Shown here: positions 50,533 through 63,543 of the stretch, piece by piece
Layout: every line of letters begins with the position of its first letter
Numbering within the stretch: the stretch's first letter is position 1
Assembly (NCBI RefSeq): GCF_943590815.1
Contig: NZ_CALSBS010000011.1
Coordinates: 79,479-143,478, forward strand
Direction: 5' to 3'
Origin: Pseudocitrobacter vendiensis
Lineage (GTDB): Bacteria; Pseudomonadota; Gammaproteobacteria; Enterobacterales; Enterobacteriaceae
DNA: 64,000 nucleotides
Made by a program: the position numbers and the translations under genes
The notes under the pieces: model-generated
The model's database searches: none
The model's input: the letters and a program-made list of their open reading frames with translations, nothing else
Told to the model about the DNA's origin: nothing

Positions 50533-52164
50533 CTAATAGTCATCCCGCTCGTCATCTTCGTCCGGCTGCTCCAGCACGCTGTAAGCCACTGAACAAAACA
50601 GTGAGTTGAGACGCTGCATATCGCCCAGCAGGCCAAGGTGTAGCGAGCTGGTTTCAATACTCTGCACGTTCTGCTGGTGCAGACGATCGACGTGCGCATG
50701 CGAGTAACGGCGATTCAGGATGCGGAAACGATGTTTGCTGCGGCGCAGGCGACGGGCACTGGTGACATCACCGGAGAAGAATACCGACATCGCCAGCTGC
50801 AGGTTACTCAGCAGTTGATCGTAAAGTGCATCCAGTTCCTTCAAGCCTTCTACCGAGAACGCGCGGCGGGCCGCCAGCGATTTATCGGCAATCTCACTGC
50901 CCATCCGTTCCACGATATCAGACGCCTGCTCCAGGTTGAGTGACATCTCAATAATTTCCGCCCAGCGTCGGGATTCCTCTTCCGCCAGTTCATCCTTCGG
51001 CATGCGAGCCAGATAGAGTTTGATGGCGGTATAAAGCACGTTAATGTCGTCAGCCAGCTTGCGCAGCTCTTTCTCTTCACGCGGTTCGCCGTGCATCACC
51101 TTTTTCAACCCTTCAAGCATCTGCTCCATCGCATCACCGATACGCAGCGCTTCACGCGCGGCATTAGCCAGCGCCAGCGTTGGCGTGTCGAGGGCGGTGG
51201 TATCCAGATGCTTTGGCTTCAGGCGTGCGTCCAGTTCAGGTTCATCGCGGATCATTCGTTTGCAGAAACGCGCCATCGGCTCGGCGAAGGGGATCATCAC
51301 CACGCAGCGAATCAGGTTGTAAAAAACGTGGAAATAGATAACCAGTTCTGATTCCGGTAGCGGCAGTTTGTGCAGCGTTTCGGCCAGTACGCGTACAAAT
51401 GGCAGAATAATCAGGCTGCCCACCAGCTTAAAAAGCAAACTGCCCAGCGCCACCCGGCGAGCGGCGGCATTAGCGGCACTGTTGTTGAGCATCGCCAACA
51501 GGCCAGAGCCGAGGTTAGCGCCAATCACCAGACACAGCGCCACCGGGAAGGAAATAATCCCCGCCGTGGTAAGCGTGGCGGTCAGCAGCACGGCGGCCAG
51601 GCTCGAATAACTGATGATGGCGAACATCGCGCCAATCAGCGCATCCAGCATGATATCGCCGGTGAGCGAGGCAAAAATCACCTGTACGCCGTTGGCCTGA
51701 GTGATCGGCGTGACGGCCTGGACGATGAGTTCCAGCGCCAGCAAAATCAGGCCAAGGCCAATCCCGACGCGACCCAATTGCCCGGCGCGCGACTGTTTGC
51801 GGCCGAGGAAGAAGATCACGCCGATAAAAATCAGCAGCGGCGATAACCAGGATAAATCGAAGGTGAGGATACGCGCCATCAGCGCGGTCCCCACGTCAGC
51901 GCCCAACACAATCACCAGGGCAGGCGTCAGGGCGACCAGATCCTGGGCGACGAACGACGTCACCAGCATGGTCGTCGCGTTACTGCTCTGCACCAGCGCA
52001 GTGACGCCAATGCCGGCGCAGAAGGCGAGCGGTTTCTTTTCAACGCTACGGCTGAGGACGGTACGCAGACGCGCGCCGAAGACGCGCATCACGCCCGTGC
52101 GGACAATGTGGGTGCCCCAAACCAGGAGGGCGACCGCGGAAAGCAGGTGTAACAGCGTTAACAC
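50533..52164 (-). CDS. yjbB: Na/Pi cotransporter family protein YjbB
   Basis: A 543-aa phosphate transporter of the PNaS family (E. coli YjbB, same length), reported to export phosphate. The N-terminal half has two repeats of four helices with the inverted Q-S-S-N-A-T-T and S-S-L-A-A-V motifs; the C-terminal half (about 340-543) is a cytoplasmic PhoU-like all-helical domain. The first residues M-L-T-L-L-H-L-L-S-A agree with E. coli. It ends D-D-E-R-D-D-Y. It is a single gene bounded by REP elements. Confidence 0.95.
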   Translation of the reverse strand: MLTLLHLLSAVALLVWGTHIVRTGVMRVFGARLRTVLSRSVEKKPLAFCAGIGVTALVQSSNATTMLVTSFVAQDLVALTPALVIVLGADVGTALMARILTFDLSWLSPLLIFIGVIFFLGRKQSRAGQLGRVGIGLGLILLALELIVQAVTPITQANGVQVIFASLTGDIMLDALIGAMFAIISYSSLAAVLLTATLTTAGIISFPVALCLVIGANLGSGLLAMLNNSAANAAARRVALGSLLFKLVGSLIILPFVRVLAETLHKLPLPESELVIYFHVFYNLIRCVVMIPFAEPMARFCKRMIRDEPELDARLKPKHLDTTALDTPTLALANAAREALRIGDAMEQMLEGLKKVMHGEPREEKELRKLADDINVLYTAIKLYLARMPKDELAEEESRRWAEIIEMSLNLEQASDIVERMGSEIADKSLAARRAFSVEGLKELDALYDQLLSNLQLAMSVFFSGDVTSARRLRRSKHRFRILNRRYSHAHVDRLHQQNVQSIETSSLHLGLLGDMQRLNSLFCSVAYSVLEQPDEDDERDDY

Positions 52165-52216
52165 AGAGTGGGGTTCTCCTTATCGTTATTGTTTTCCTGA
52201 GGCTATCTGCGCGGTT

Positions 52217-52416
52217 CTGCCGGATGGCGCTGCGCTTATCCGGCCTACACGCAAGTCGTGAATCCGGCGGCGAACCATGTAGGCCCGGTAAGCGCAGCGC
52301 CACCGGGCAAAACCAACGCGCTCATGTAGGCCCGGTAAGCGCAGCGCCACCGGGCAAAACCAACGCGCTCATGTAGGCCCGGTAAGCGCAGCGCCACCGG
52401 GCAAAAACGACGAAGC
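52217..52416. repeat. REP array with three 47-bp tandem copies (yjbB-metH)
   Basis: A lone REP unit (about 52220-52252) is followed by three direct copies with period 47 bp beginning CATGTAGGCCCGGTAAGCGC at 52276, 52323 and 52370. Each holds GCAGCGCCACCGGGCAAAA. Copies two and three are identical over their comparable length, again recent amplification of a BIME unit. Confidence 0.92.
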
Positions 52417-52452
52417 CTTCTTCCAGTATAAGGGTTTACTCACAAGAAAGAG

Positions 52453-52477
52453 ACAGGGCGCTCAATGAGCGCCCTGT
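52453..52477 (-). terminator. Terminator of metH
   Basis: ACAGGGCGCTC / GAGCGCCCTGT with an AAT loop; 22 bp after the metH stop on the minus strand, it runs into CTCTTTCTTG. Confidence 0.85.
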
Positions 52478-52498
52478 TTGTTGTAAGGAAAAGTGACG

Positions 52499-55400
52499 TT
52501 AATCCGCGTCATACCCCAGATTCGGGGCCAGCCAGCGTTCAACTTCCTCTACGCTCATCCCTTTGCGGCGGGCGTAATCTTCCACCTGGTCACGCTGAAT
52601 TTGCGCGACCGCGTAGTACTTGCTGTCCGGGTGGCTGAAATACCAGCCGGAGACCGACGCGCCGGGCCACATGGCGAACGATTCCGTCAGCTTCATGCCA
52701 GTGTGTTTTTCGACGTCCAGCAGTTCCCAGATGGTCCCTTTTTCCGTGTGTTCCGGGCAGGCAGGGTAACCAGGCGCCGGGCGAATGCCCTGATAGTTTT
52801 CACGGATCAGCTCTTCGTTGCTGAGGTTCTCATTCGGCGCATAGCCCCAGTAAACTTTACGCACGCGCTCATGAAGATATTCGGCAAAGGCTTCCGCCAG
52901 GCGGTCGGCTATCGCTTTCACCATGATTTTATTGTAATCATCATGCTGCGCTTCAAAAGCATCCGCCAGCGCATCCTCTTCCAGCCCACCGGTGACGGCG
53001 AACGCGCCGATGTAGTCTTCTTTACCGCTCAGTTTCGGCGCGACAAAATCGGCAAGACAGTAGTTCGCAAAGCCCACTTTCTCGGTTTGCTGGCGTAAAT
53101 GACGACTAACGGTGAGCACGTGCGTGCGCGTTTCGTCACGGTAGATTTCAATGTCATCACCTACCCGGTTCGCCGGGAACAGGCCGACCACACCGCGCGG
53201 ATTCAGCGTTTTTCCGGCGCTCAGTTTGTCGAGCAACTCATTGGCATCTTTAAACAGACGCTGCGCTTCTTCGCCAACGACTTCATCTTCCAGAATGCGC
53301 GGATATTTCCCGGCCAGCGACCAGGTCATAAAGAACGGCGTCCAGTCGATGTAGTTGCGCAGCGTTTCGATACTGGCTTCCACTTCCTGCACGCCGAGAC
53401 GGTGCGCCACCGGCGGCGTGTAGCTCGCCCAGTCGAATGCCAGATCGTTTTCACGCGCGGCCTGCAAAGTTACCGGCGGGGTGCGCGGTTTCTTACGCCC
53501 ATGCTGAATTCGAACGGTTTCGTACTCTTTACGCGTGCGGGCGACAAAATCGTCACGCTGCGTATCGGAAAGCAGCGCCGCAACCACGCCAACGGTGCGA
53601 GAGGCGTTCTGTACATACACCGTTGGACCGCTGTAGTTCTGCTCGATTTTCACCGCCGTGTGCGCTTTAGAAGTCGTCGCACCGCCAATCAGCAGCGGGA
53701 TGGTGAAGCCCTGACGCTCCATCTCTTTCGCCACGTTAACCATTTCATCCAGCGACGGGGTAATCAAGCCGGAGAGGCCAATCAGGTCCGCATTCACTTC
53801 TTTGGCGGTTTTGAGAATTTTGTCGGCAGGCACCATCACGCCCAGGTCGATGATTTCGTAGTTGTTGCACTGCAACACCACGCCGACGATATTTTTGCCG
53901 ATATCATGGACATCGCCTTTTACGGTCGCGATCACCATCTTGCCGTTGCTGGAGCCTTTCTCTTTGCTGGCTTCAATATACGGCTCGAGATAGGCCACCG
54001 CCTGCTTCATGACGCGCGCCGATTTCACCACCTGCGGCAGGAACATTTTACCCTCGCCAAACAGATCGCCGACCACGTTCATGCCATCCATTAGCGGGCC
54101 TTCAATCACCTCAATCGGGCGAGTTGCCTGCTGACGCGCCTCTTCCGTATCCAGCTCGATAAACTCTGTAATGCCTTTCACCAGTGAGTATTCGAGGCGT
54201 TTTTTCACGTCCCACGAACGCCACTCGGCCTGCTGGGCGTTGGCGGTGTCGTCGGTTTTGCTGCCGCGATATTTTTCGGCAAGATCCAGTAAACGCTCGG
54301 TGCCATCGTCGCGACGATTAAGAATCACATCTTCCACCGCGTCGCGCAGTTCAGCCGGCAGGTCGTCGTAAATCGCCAGTTGCCCGGCGTTCACAATCCC
54401 CATGTCCATACCGTTGCGGATAGCGTAGTAGAGGAACACCGCGTGAATGGCTTCGCGCACCGGATCGTTGCCACGGAACGAGAAAGAAACGTTAGAAACG
54501 CCGCCGGAAATCAGTGCATGCGGCAGCTCGCGTTTGATATCTTCACACGCGCCGATAAAGTCCTGCGCATAGTTGTTGTGCTCTTCAATGCCGGTCGCCA
54601 CCGCGAAGATGTTCGGGTCAAAGATGATATCTTCTGGCGGGAAGCCAACCTCTTCGGTGAGGATTTTGTACGCCCGACGGCAAATCTCGATTTTCCGTGC
54701 GCGGGTATCGGCCTGGCCCTGTTCGTCAAAGGCCATCACCACGACTGCCGCACCGTAGCGACGCAACAGTTTCGCGTGATGAATAAAGGCATCGACGCCC
54801 TCTTTCATCGAGATAGAGTTAACAATGCCTTTGCCCTGGATACACTTCAGACCTTTTTCAATGACCTCCCATTTTGAGGAGTCGATCATAATCGGCACGC
54901 GAGCGATATCCGGTTCACCGGCAATCAGATTGAGAAAACGCACCATCGCCGCTTCGGCGTCGAGCATCCCTTCATCCATGTTGATATCGATAATCTGCGC
55001 GCCGCTTTCCACCTGCTGGCGAGCCACATCCAGCGCTTCGCTGTATTTCTCTTCTTTAATCAGGCGTTTGAACTTAGCGGACCCGGTGACGTTGGTGCGT
55101 TCACCCACGTTCACAAACAGGCTGTCGTCGCCAATGTTCAGCGGCTCCAGGCCAGACAAGCGGCAGGCAACGGGCAGTTCAGGCAGCTTGCGCGGCGGCA
55201 GCCCGGCAACGGCACGGCTCATCGCGGCAATGTGTTCCGGCGTGGTACCACAGCAACCGCCGACGATATTCAGGAAGCCGGCTTCCGCCCATTCGCGAAT
55301 CTGTTTTGCCATGGTGTCGGCATCGAGATCGTATTCACCAAAGGCGTTCGGCAGCCCGGCGTTGGGGTGGGCGGTGACGTAGCATTCCGCAATACGTGAC

Positions 55401-56182
55401 AGTTCCTGTACGTACTGGCGCAGTTCATCCGGCCCCAGCGCACAGTTCAGGCCAAAGGTCAGCGCTTCGGCGTGGCGCAATGAGTTGTAAAATGCTTCAG
55501 TGGTTTGCCCGGAGAGCGTTCGCCCGGAGGCATCGGTGATGGTGCCGGAAATCATGATCGGCAGGTCAACGCCCAGCGCTTCAAACTCTTCTTTTACTGC
55601 GAAAATCGCCGCTTTGGCGTTGAGGGTGTCGAAGACGGTTTCAATCAGGATAAGGTCCGCGCCGCCTTCCACCAATGCTTTCGTTGATTCGCGGTATGCG
55701 GCCACCAGCCCATCAAAAGTGATATTGCGAAATGCCGGGTCGTTAACATCAGGTGAGATGGAGGCCGTACGGTTGGTGGGGCCAAGAACGCCTGCCACAT
55801 AGCGCGGTTTTTCCGGTGTGCGTGCAGTCCACTCATCGGCGCAGGCACGCGCCAGTTTAGCGGCAGCGAAGTTGATTTCCGCCGACAGGGATTCCATCTG
55901 GTAATCCGCCATGGCGATGGTTGTGGAGTTAAAGGTGTTGGTTTCAATGATATCCGCGCCCGCTTCGAAATAGGCATCATGAATGGCGGAGATCACCTCC
56001 GGCTTGCTCAACACCAGCAGGTCGTTGTTACCCTTGAGGTCGCACGGCCAGTCGGCAAAACGCGCGCCGCGAAAATCCGCTTCGCTCAGGCGATAGCTCT
56101 GGATCATGGTGCCCATGCCCCCGTCCAGAACCAGAATTCGATCATTTAACTGCTGACGTAATTGTTCAACTTTGCTGCTCAC
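52499..56182 (-). CDS. metH: Cobalamin-dependent methionine synthase MetH
   Basis: A 1227-aa modular enzyme transferring methyl from methyltetrahydrofolate to homocysteine. Domain order: homocysteine-binding with zinc Cys in G-L-N-C-A (about 247) and G-G-C-C-G-T (310-311); pterin-binding (about 355-620); cobalamin domain with the axial His759 in D-V-H-D-I-G-K-N; C-terminal AdoMet activation domain. The start is GTG at 56180-56182 (SSKVEQL follows), five bases from GGAG, giving the E. coli length; a second GTG lies two codons upstream. Confidence 0.97.
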   Translation of the reverse strand: MSSKVEQLRQQLNDRILVLDGGMGTMIQSYRLSEADFRGARFADWPCDLKGNNDLLVLSKPEVISAIHDAYFEAGADIIETNTFNSTTIAMADYQMESLSAEINFAAAKLARACADEWTARTPEKPRYVAGVLGPTNRTASISPDVNDPAFRNITFDGLVAAYRESTKALVEGGADLILIETVFDTLNAKAAIFAVKEEFEALGVDLPIMISGTITDASGRTLSGQTTEAFYNSLRHAEALTFGLNCALGPDELRQYVQELSRIAECYVTAHPNAGLPNAFGEYDLDADTMAKQIREWAEAGFLNIVGGCCGTTPEHIAAMSRAVAGLPPRKLPELPVACRLSGLEPLNIGDDSLFVNVGERTNVTGSAKFKRLIKEEKYSEALDVARQQVESGAQIIDINMDEGMLDAEAAMVRFLNLIAGEPDIARVPIMIDSSKWEVIEKGLKCIQGKGIVNSISMKEGVDAFIHHAKLLRRYGAAVVVMAFDEQGQADTRARKIEICRRAYKILTEEVGFPPEDIIFDPNIFAVATGIEEHNNYAQDFIGACEDIKRELPHALISGGVSNVSFSFRGNDPVREAIHAVFLYYAIRNGMDMGIVNAGQLAIYDDLPAELRDAVEDVILNRRDDGTERLLDLAEKYRGSKTDDTANAQQAEWRSWDVKKRLEYSLVKGITEFIELDTEEARQQATRPIEVIEGPLMDGMNVVGDLFGEGKMFLPQVVKSARVMKQAVAYLEPYIEASKEKGSSNGKMVIATVKGDVHDIGKNIVGVVLQCNNYEIIDLGVMVPADKILKTAKEVNADLIGLSGLITPSLDEMVNVAKEMERQGFTIPLLIGGATTSKAHTAVKIEQNYSGPTVYVQNASRTVGVVAALLSDTQRDDFVARTRKEYETVRIQHGRKKPRTPPVTLQAARENDLAFDWASYTPPVAHRLGVQEVEASIETLRNYIDWTPFFMTWSLAGKYPRILEDEVVGEEAQRLFKDANELLDKLSAGKTLNPRGVVGLFPANRVGDDIEIYRDETRTHVLTVSRHLRQQTEKVGFANYCLADFVAPKLSGKEDYIGAFAVTGGLEEDALADAFEAQHDDYNKIMVKAIADRLAEAFAEYLHERVRKVYWGYAPNENLSNEELIRENYQGIRPAPGYPACPEHTEKGTIWELLDVEKHTGMKLTESFAMWPGASVSGWYFSHPDSKYYAVAQIQRDQVEDYARRKGMSVEEVERWLAPNLGYDAD

Positions 56183-56281
56183 ACGCACTCCCGACCACGC
56201 TCAACCAAACCCAGAGAAAAAAACGGCAATAGACCATACTGGCATAAACCCTGATGGTGGAAAAGAGAACAACGCGCTACA

Positions 56282-56294
56282 TGAGACAAGTTCA
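56282..56294. promoter_or_regulatory. Possible MetR site upstream of metH
   Basis: On the minus strand TGAACTTGTCTCA fits the MetR pattern TGAA-N5-TTCA in seven of eight bases, about 100 bp before the metH start. MetR activates metH in E. coli. Confidence 0.5.
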
Positions 56295-56346
56295 CCATGA
56301 CTCATCGGATCAGTAAGTCTGGCGATTGCATTATAATCAAATAAAA

Positions 56347-56361
56347 CGAAAATGATTTCCA
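56347..56361. promoter_or_regulatory. IclR operator at the iclR promoter
   Basis: On the minus strand TGGAAATCATTTTCG matches the IclR consensus TGGAAATNATTTCCA closely, differing only in the last positions. It lies just upstream of the iclR start, consistent with known autoregulation. Confidence 0.8.
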
Positions 56362-56384
56362 CGATACAGAAACAGGAGTTCGCT

Positions 56385-57209
56385 ATGGTTGCCACCGTTC
56401 CCGCGAAGCGCGGAAGAAAACCCGCCGCAGCCGCCGCTCCGCAGAGTGGCCAGGTTCAGTCTTTAACGCGCGGGCTGAAATTACTGGAATGGATTGCCGA
56501 ATCAAACGGCAGCGTTGCGCTGACTGAACTCGCCCAGCAGGCCGGATTGCCCAATTCCACCACTCACCGTTTACTGACCACCATGCAGCAGCAGGGTTTC
56601 GTCCGTCAGGTGGGCGAGCTGGGGCACTGGGCCGTGGGCGCGCATGCATTTATCGTCGGCAGCAGTTTTTTGCAGAGCCGTAATTTGCTGGCGATTGTCC
56701 ACCCTATCCTGCGCAAACTGATGGAAGACTCCGGCGAGACGGTCAACCTGGCGGTGCTGGATCAAAGCGACCATCAGGCCATTATTATTGATCAGGTTCA
56801 GTGCACGCAGTTGATGCGCATGTCTGCCCCCATTGGTGGCAAACTGCCGATGCACGCCTCCGGCGCGGGTAAGGCGTTCTTATCGCAACTGAGCGAAGAG
56901 CAAGTTACCGGCTTACTGCACCGCAAAGGGCTGCACGCCTATACCCATGCGACGCTGGTGTCGCCGGTACATCTGAAGGAAGACCTCGCCCAAACGCGCA
57001 AGCGCGGGTACTCCTTTGATGACGAAGAGCATGCGCTGGGGCTGCGCTGCGTGGCGTCCTGCATTTATGACGAGCACCGCGAGCCGTTTGCAGCGATCTC
57101 CATTTCCGGGCCGATTTCACGCATTACCGACGACCGGGTAACTGAGTTTGGCGCGATGGTGATCAAGGCGGCGAAGGAAGTAACGCTGGCGTATGGTGGG
57201 ATTCGATAA
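56385..57209 (+). CDS. iclR: Glyoxylate shunt repressor IclR
   Basis: A 274-aa repressor of aceBAK. The N-terminal winged helix-turn-helix (L-T-E-L-A-Q-Q-A-G-L-P-N-S-T-T-H-R-L-L) at about 50-70 is followed by the GAF-like effector domain that binds glyoxylate and pyruvate (G-G-K-L-P-M-H-A-S-G-A-G-K near 160). The start M-V-A-T-V-P-A-K-R-G is at 56385 with CAGGAGTTCGCT upstream. It lies divergent from metH. Confidence 0.97.
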   Translation: MVATVPAKRGRKPAAAAAPQSGQVQSLTRGLKLLEWIAESNGSVALTELAQQAGLPNSTTHRLLTTMQQQGFVRQVGELGHWAVGAHAFIVGSSFLQSRNLLAIVHPILRKLMEDSGETVNLAVLDQSDHQAIIIDQVQCTQLMRMSAPIGGKLPMHASGAGKAFLSQLSEEQVTGLLHRKGLHAYTHATLVSPVHLKEDLAQTRKRGYSFDDEEHALGLRCVASCIYDEHREPFAAISISGPISRITDDRVTEFGAMVIKAAKEVTLAYGGIR

Positions 57210-57210
57210 C

Positions 57211-57234
57211 AAAAATGCCCCATCGCTGATGGGG
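57211..57234 (-). terminator. Hairpin between iclR and aceK
   Basis: CCCCATC / GATGGGG stem (57218-57224 with 57228-57234), loop GCT. On the minus strand it is followed by CATTTTTG, so it fits the aceBAK end better than the iclR end. Confidence 0.65.
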
Positions 57235-57262
57235 TATTCCAGATTGCCGACAAAGTGCGCGT

Positions 57263-59249
<1,987 letters not shown>

Positions 59250-60554
59250 TCAGAACTGTGACTCTTCCGTTGAACCGGTCAACGCGGTTACTGAAGAAGC
59301 GCCACCCTGAATAATGGTCGTCACGTTATCGAAGTAGCCCGTCCCCACTTCCTGCTGATGAGAAACGAAGGTGTAACCGTCTTTGCCCGCTTCAAATTCT
59401 GGCTGCTGCACTTTCTCAACGTAGTGCTTCATCCCTTCACCCTGCGCGTAGGAGCGCGCCAGGTCGAACATGTTGAACCACATGCTGTGAATGCCCGCCA
59501 GGGTGATGAACTGGTATTTGTAGCCCATATCCGACAGTTGCTGCTGGAAGCTGGCGATGGTTTTATCGTCCAGATTTTTCTGCCAGTTGAACGACGGCGA
59601 GCAGTTATAAGCCAGCAATTTACCTGGATATTTCGCGTGAACCGCCTCGGCAAAACGGCGCGCGAGGTCAAGATCCGGCGTGGAGGTTTCACACCACACC
59701 AGGTCTGCATACGGCGCATACGCCAGACCACGGCTAATCGCCTGTTCGATACCCGCACGGGTTCGGAAGAAGCCCTCACAGGTGCGTTCGCCGGTGATAA
59801 ATTTGCTATCGTAAGCGTCGCAATCAGAGGTAATCAGATCCGCCGCATCCGCATCTGTTCGCGCAATAACCAGCGTCGGCACGCCCATAACGTCAGCGGC
59901 CAGGCGTGCCGCAACCAGTTTCTGGATAGCTTCCTGCGTAGGAACCAGCACTTTTCCACCCATATGACCGCACTTCTTCACCGATGCGAGCTGATCTTCG
60001 AAGTGAACAGCCGCTGCACCGGCCTCAATCATCGACTTCATCAGTTCATACGCATTGAGCACGCCGCCGAAACCGGCCTCCGCATCGGCGACGATCGGCA
60101 GGAAATAATCGGTATAACGTGGATCATTCGGTTCGATACCGGACGCCCATTGGATCTGATCAGCACGGCGGAAGGTGTTGTTGATCCGATCCACCACCGC
60201 AGGCACCGAGTTCGCCGGGTAGAGGGATTGATCCGGATACATGCTTGATGCCAGGTTGGCGTCAGCCGCTACCTGCCAGCCGGAAAGGTAGATAGCTTCA
60301 ATACCCGCTTTCGCCTGCTGCAACGCCTGGCCGCCGGTCAGCGCGCCGAGGCTGTTGACGTAGCCTTTCTTCGACTCGCCGTGCAGCAGTCGCCACATCT
60401 TCGCCGCACCCAGTTGCGCCAGCGTGCACTCCGGGTTAACCGAGCCGCGTAATTTCACCACTTCCTCGGCGCTGTAGGGGCGACGAATGCCTTCCCAGCG
60501 CGGTTGAGTCCACTCTTTCTGTAATTCTTCAATTTGTTGTGTACGGGTTTTCAT
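59250..60554 (-). CDS. aceA: Isocitrate lyase AceA
   Basis: A 434-aa glyoxylate-shunt enzyme cleaving isocitrate to glyoxylate and succinate. The catalytic Cys195 is in K-K-C-G-H-M-G-G-K; other loops are [10 protein letters not shown] (Mg/substrate site) and N-C-S-P-S-F-N-W near 317. The start M-K-T-R-T-Q-Q-I-E is at 60552-60554 with GGAGCATCTGCA upstream. It lies 31 bp after aceB. The end S-T-E-E-S-Q-F equals E. coli. Confidence 0.97.
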   Translation of the reverse strand: MKTRTQQIEELQKEWTQPRWEGIRRPYSAEEVVKLRGSVNPECTLAQLGAAKMWRLLHGESKKGYVNSLGALTGGQALQQAKAGIEAIYLSGWQVAADANLASSMYPDQSLYPANSVPAVVDRINNTFRRADQIQWASGIEPNDPRYTDYFLPIVADAEAGFGGVLNAYELMKSMIEAGAAAVHFEDQLASVKKCGHMGGKVLVPTQEAIQKLVAARLAADVMGVPTLVIARTDADAADLITSDCDAYDSKFITGERTCEGFFRTRAGIEQAISRGLAYAPYADLVWCETSTPDLDLARRFAEAVHAKYPGKLLAYNCSPSFNWQKNLDDKTIASFQQQLSDMGYKYQFITLAGIHSMWFNMFDLARSYAQGEGMKHYVEKVQQPEFEAGKDGYTFVSHQQEVGTGYFDNVTTIIQGGASSVTALTGSTEESQF

Positions 60555-60585
60555 GTGCAGATGCTCCATATTGTTATGTGGTGAT

Positions 60586-62187
60586 TTACGCTAACAGGCG
60601 GTAGCCTGGCAGTGTCAGGAAGTCGATAAGGTCGTCGGAGGTGGTGATCTGCTCCATCAGGCGCGCGGCGTCATCGAAGCGCCCACTGCTGAAGCGATGC
60701 TCGCCCAGCTCTTCCTGAATCACCAATAACTCTTCAGCCAGCATCTGGCGGAACAGCGCTTTGGTGACGGCTTTGCCGTTGCTCAGGGTTTTCTCATGAT
60801 GGATCCATTGCCAGATAGAGGTGCGAGAGATTTCCGCCGTCGCCGCATCTTCCATCAGGCCGTAGATTGGGACGCAGCCGTTGCCGGAGATCCACGCTTC
60901 TATATACTGCACCGCGACACGAATATTGGCGCGCATGCCCTCTTCGGTACGTTCACCGTCACAGGGGGCCAGCAGTTGTTCAGCGGTGATCGGCGCATCG
61001 TCGGTGCGGGTCACGAATAACTGATTTTTATGCTCGCCGAGCACATCGTTGAAAACCGCCATCGCGGTATCCGCCAGTCCCGGATGCGCCACCCATGTGC
61101 CATCGTGACCGTTATTGGCTTCCAGCGATTTATCCGCTTTGACTTTGTTAAGCACCTGCGTATTTCGCTCGGCGTCTTTACTCGGGATAAACGCCGCCAT
61201 GCCGCCCATCGCGAACGCGCCGCGTTTGTGGCAGGTTTTAATCAGCAGGCGCGAATAAGCGCTGAGGAACGGTTTGTCCATCGTCACCACCTGGCGGTCA
61301 GGCAATACGCGGTCCGGGTGGTTTTTCAGGGTTTTAATGTAGCTGAAGATGTAATCCCAGCGGCCGCAGTTCAGGCCGACAATGTGATCGCGCAGCGCGT
61401 GCAGGATTTCATCCATCTGGAAGACGGCGGGCAGCGTTTCAATCAGCAGAGTCGCTTTGATGGTGCCGCGCGGCAGGTCAAAACGATCTTCCGTATAGCT
61501 GAAGACTTCACTCCACCAGGCCGCTTCCTGCCAGGCCTGGGTTTTCGGCAGGTAGAAGTAAGGGCCGCTGCCTTTCTCCAGCAACGCTTTGTAGTTGTGG
61601 AAGAAGTAGAGCGCGAAATCAAACAGGCTGCCCGGAATGGCTTCACTGCGCCAGGTAACGTGTTTCTCCGGTAAATGCAGGCCGCGCACGCGACAAATCA
61701 GCAGCGCGGGATTGGGTTTCAGCTGGTAGATTTTCCCGGCGTCATTGGTGTAACTGATGGTGCCGTTCACGGCATCACGCAGGTTGATTTGCCCATCAAT
61801 CACTTTGTTCCAGTCCGGTGCCAGCGAATCCTCAAAATCGGCCATAAAGACTTTTACGTTGGCGTTCAGGGCGTTAATCACCATTTTGCGTTCAACAGGG
61901 CCAGTGATCTCTACACGGCGATCCTGTAAGTCTTCGGGAATACCACGGATTCTCCAGTCACTGTTACGAATGGAAGCGGTTTCCGAAATAAAATCAGGCA
62001 ACTTTCCATCATCGATATCCTGCTGTTGCTGAATGCGCGCAGCCAGCAGTTTATTGCGCTTCGGCGTAAAGCGTGTCACCAGTTCGCTGAGAAATTCAAC
62101 GGCTTCTGCCGTTAAGATTTGTTGCTCCTGCCCGGTAAAAGGTTCGGTAAATACCAGTTCATCCGCCGTTGTTGCCTGTTGTGTCAT
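60586..62187 (-). CDS. aceB: Malate synthase A
   Basis: A 533-aa enzyme condensing glyoxylate with acetyl-CoA to malate. The motif K-D-x3-L-N-C-G-R-W-D-Y ([14 protein letters not shown]) lies near 265-278; the catalytic Arg and Asp are in this barrel and in [17 protein letters not shown]. The start M-T-Q-Q-A-T-T at 62185-62187 follows GAGGATCAGCACA. It is the first gene of aceBAK; the 270 bp upstream contain IclR and Cra sites. Confidence 0.97.
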   Translation of the reverse strand: MTQQATTADELVFTEPFTGQEQQILTAEAVEFLSELVTRFTPKRNKLLAARIQQQQDIDDGKLPDFISETASIRNSDWRIRGIPEDLQDRRVEITGPVERKMVINALNANVKVFMADFEDSLAPDWNKVIDGQINLRDAVNGTISYTNDAGKIYQLKPNPALLICRVRGLHLPEKHVTWRSEAIPGSLFDFALYFFHNYKALLEKGSGPYFYLPKTQAWQEAAWWSEVFSYTEDRFDLPRGTIKATLLIETLPAVFQMDEILHALRDHIVGLNCGRWDYIFSYIKTLKNHPDRVLPDRQVVTMDKPFLSAYSRLLIKTCHKRGAFAMGGMAAFIPSKDAERNTQVLNKVKADKSLEANNGHDGTWVAHPGLADTAMAVFNDVLGEHKNQLFVTRTDDAPITAEQLLAPCDGERTEEGMRANIRVAVQYIEAWISGNGCVPIYGLMEDAATAEISRTSIWQWIHHEKTLSNGKAVTKALFRQMLAEELLVIQEELGEHRFSSGRFDDAARLMEQITTSDDLIDFLTLPGYRLLA

Positions 62188-62295
62188 TGTGCTGATCCTC
62201 ATTATGTATTCCGATCGATCCCCCTGGGATGAACGGACGATCACTGCATAGTTTTCATTCAACACTTTTAAGACTATCCAGGAATTAATAAAAAT

Positions 62296-62310
62296 CAAAA
62301 ACGATTTCCA
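62296..62310. promoter_or_regulatory. IclR operator of aceBAK
   Basis: On the minus strand TGGAAATCGTTTTTG, about 110 bp before the aceB start, fits the first half of the IclR consensus and the known E. coli aceB operator (TGGAAATTGTTTTTG). Confidence 0.75.
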
Positions 62311-62390
62311 TTTTTAATTTAAATTACATGTAACGTGATGATTAGAATGGAATTAAAATTTTTTAATTGATTGAGGTGCGTTTCGGAAAT

Positions 62391-62412
62391 AAAAAAGGCA
62401 CCCGAAGGTGCC
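62391..62412 (-). terminator. Terminator of metA
   Basis: GGCACC-CGAA-GGTGCC (62397-62412) is followed on the minus strand by six T residues. Confidence 0.9.
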
Positions 62413-62423
62413 TGAGGAAGAGT

Positions 62424-62437
62424 GCTGAAACGCTTTA
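62424..62437. promoter_or_regulatory. Candidate Cra (FruR) site upstream of aceBAK
   Basis: GCTGAAACGCTTTA satisfies the Cra consensus RSTGAAWCSNTHHW at every position. It lies about 240 bp before the aceB ATG, at a place similar to the Cra activator site in E. coli. Confidence 0.65.
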
Positions 62438-62457
62438 GGATCGGGGGACGTAGACGA

Positions 62458-63387
62458 TCAGTCCAGCGTTGGATTCATATTCCGCAGATCGTATGGTGTG
62501 ATTTGGTAGACGTAATAGTTGAGCCAGTTGGCAAACAGCAGGTTGCCATGGCTACGCCAGGTGGCGCGTGGTTTATTCTGCGGGTCGTTTTTCGGGAAGT
62601 AGTTGTGCGGTACTTCCGGGCTAAGACCGGCATCCACGTCCCGGAAAAATTCGCCTGCCAGCGTGTTAGCGTCGTACTCAGGATGACCCGTCACAAATGC
62701 AATGCGCTTGTCTTTGCTGGCAAAGAGGTAAGCATCCCCACCGTCCGTTTCCGCCAGAATATCGAGGTCGGTATAGTCGCGAATCAGCGCTGCCGGAAAA
62801 TCGGCATAGCGTGAGTGCGGTGCCAGGAAGCTGTCATCGAACCCACGTGTAAGCAAGGCGTGTGGCTGAAGAATATGGTGTTCATAGACGCCAGAAAGTT
62901 TGTCGCTGCGGGTTTGTTTTGGAATGCCATAAAGAATATTCAGCGCGGCCTGGACGGCCCAACAGACAAACAGCGTGGAGGTAACGTGATCTTTTGCCCA
63001 CTCCAGCACCTGCTTTATCTGCGGCCAGTAGGCGACATCATTAAATTCGACCAGCCCCAACGGCGCACCAGTGACAATCAGGCCATCGAAGTTCTGATCG
63101 CGGATCTCGTCAAAATTACAGTAGAAGTTATTCAGGTGTTCAGCGGGTGTATTGCGCGATTCCCGCGCATCAATACGTAACAGTTGGATATCCACCTGCA
63201 ACGGCGAGTTAGAGAGAAGACGCAGAAACTGGTTTTCCGTTTCGATTTTCTTCGGCATCAGGTTAAGAATCAGGACTTTGAGCGGACGGATTTCCTGACC
63301 TGTTGCGCGTGATGTGGTCATTACAAAGACATTTTCATCACGCAAGAAATTGACGGCTGGTAGCTCGTCCTGTACCCGAATCGGCAT
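62458..63387 (-). CDS. metA: Homoserine O-succinyltransferase MetA
   Basis: A 309-aa enzyme, first step of methionine synthesis from homoserine with succinyl-CoA. The catalytic Cys142 is in [11 protein letters not shown]; the His-Glu dyad is in V-T-G-H-P-E-Y-D (about 233-240); Lys near 47 in L-M-P-K-K-I-E. It begins [15 protein letters not shown]. The length equals E. coli. It is regulated by tandem met boxes upstream; MetA is also known as heat-sensitive. Confidence 0.97.
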   Translation of the reverse strand: MPIRVQDELPAVNFLRDENVFVMTTSRATGQEIRPLKVLILNLMPKKIETENQFLRLLSNSPLQVDIQLLRIDARESRNTPAEHLNNFYCNFDEIRDQNFDGLIVTGAPLGLVEFNDVAYWPQIKQVLEWAKDHVTSTLFVCWAVQAALNILYGIPKQTRSDKLSGVYEHHILQPHALLTRGFDDSFLAPHSRYADFPAALIRDYTDLDILAETDGGDAYLFASKDKRIAFVTGHPEYDANTLAGEFFRDVDAGLSPEVPHNYFPKNDPQNKPRATWRSHGNLLFANWLNYYVYQITPYDLRNMNPTLD

Positions 63388-63406
63388 AACCTTGTTACCT
63401 CACAAC

Positions 63407-63438
63407 ATACGTATAAACGTTTAGACATCCAGATAGCT
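63407..63438 (-). promoter_or_regulatory. Four tandem met boxes (MetJ operator) of metA
   Basis: On the minus strand AGCTATCT, GGATGTCT, AAACGTTT and ATACGTAT lie end to end; the consensus octamer is AGACGTCT. MetJ with S-adenosylmethionine should bind cooperatively here, about 20-50 bp before the metA ATG. Confidence 0.85.
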
Positions 63439-63543
63439 GACAATAACCAGGAATAAGTGAAATGTCGAGTCTGCATGTGAAAGGTGAGAAAGTTTCACCG
63501 ACAACATTACCGTAGAATATAAGAATATATAAAAGGAGTATCT

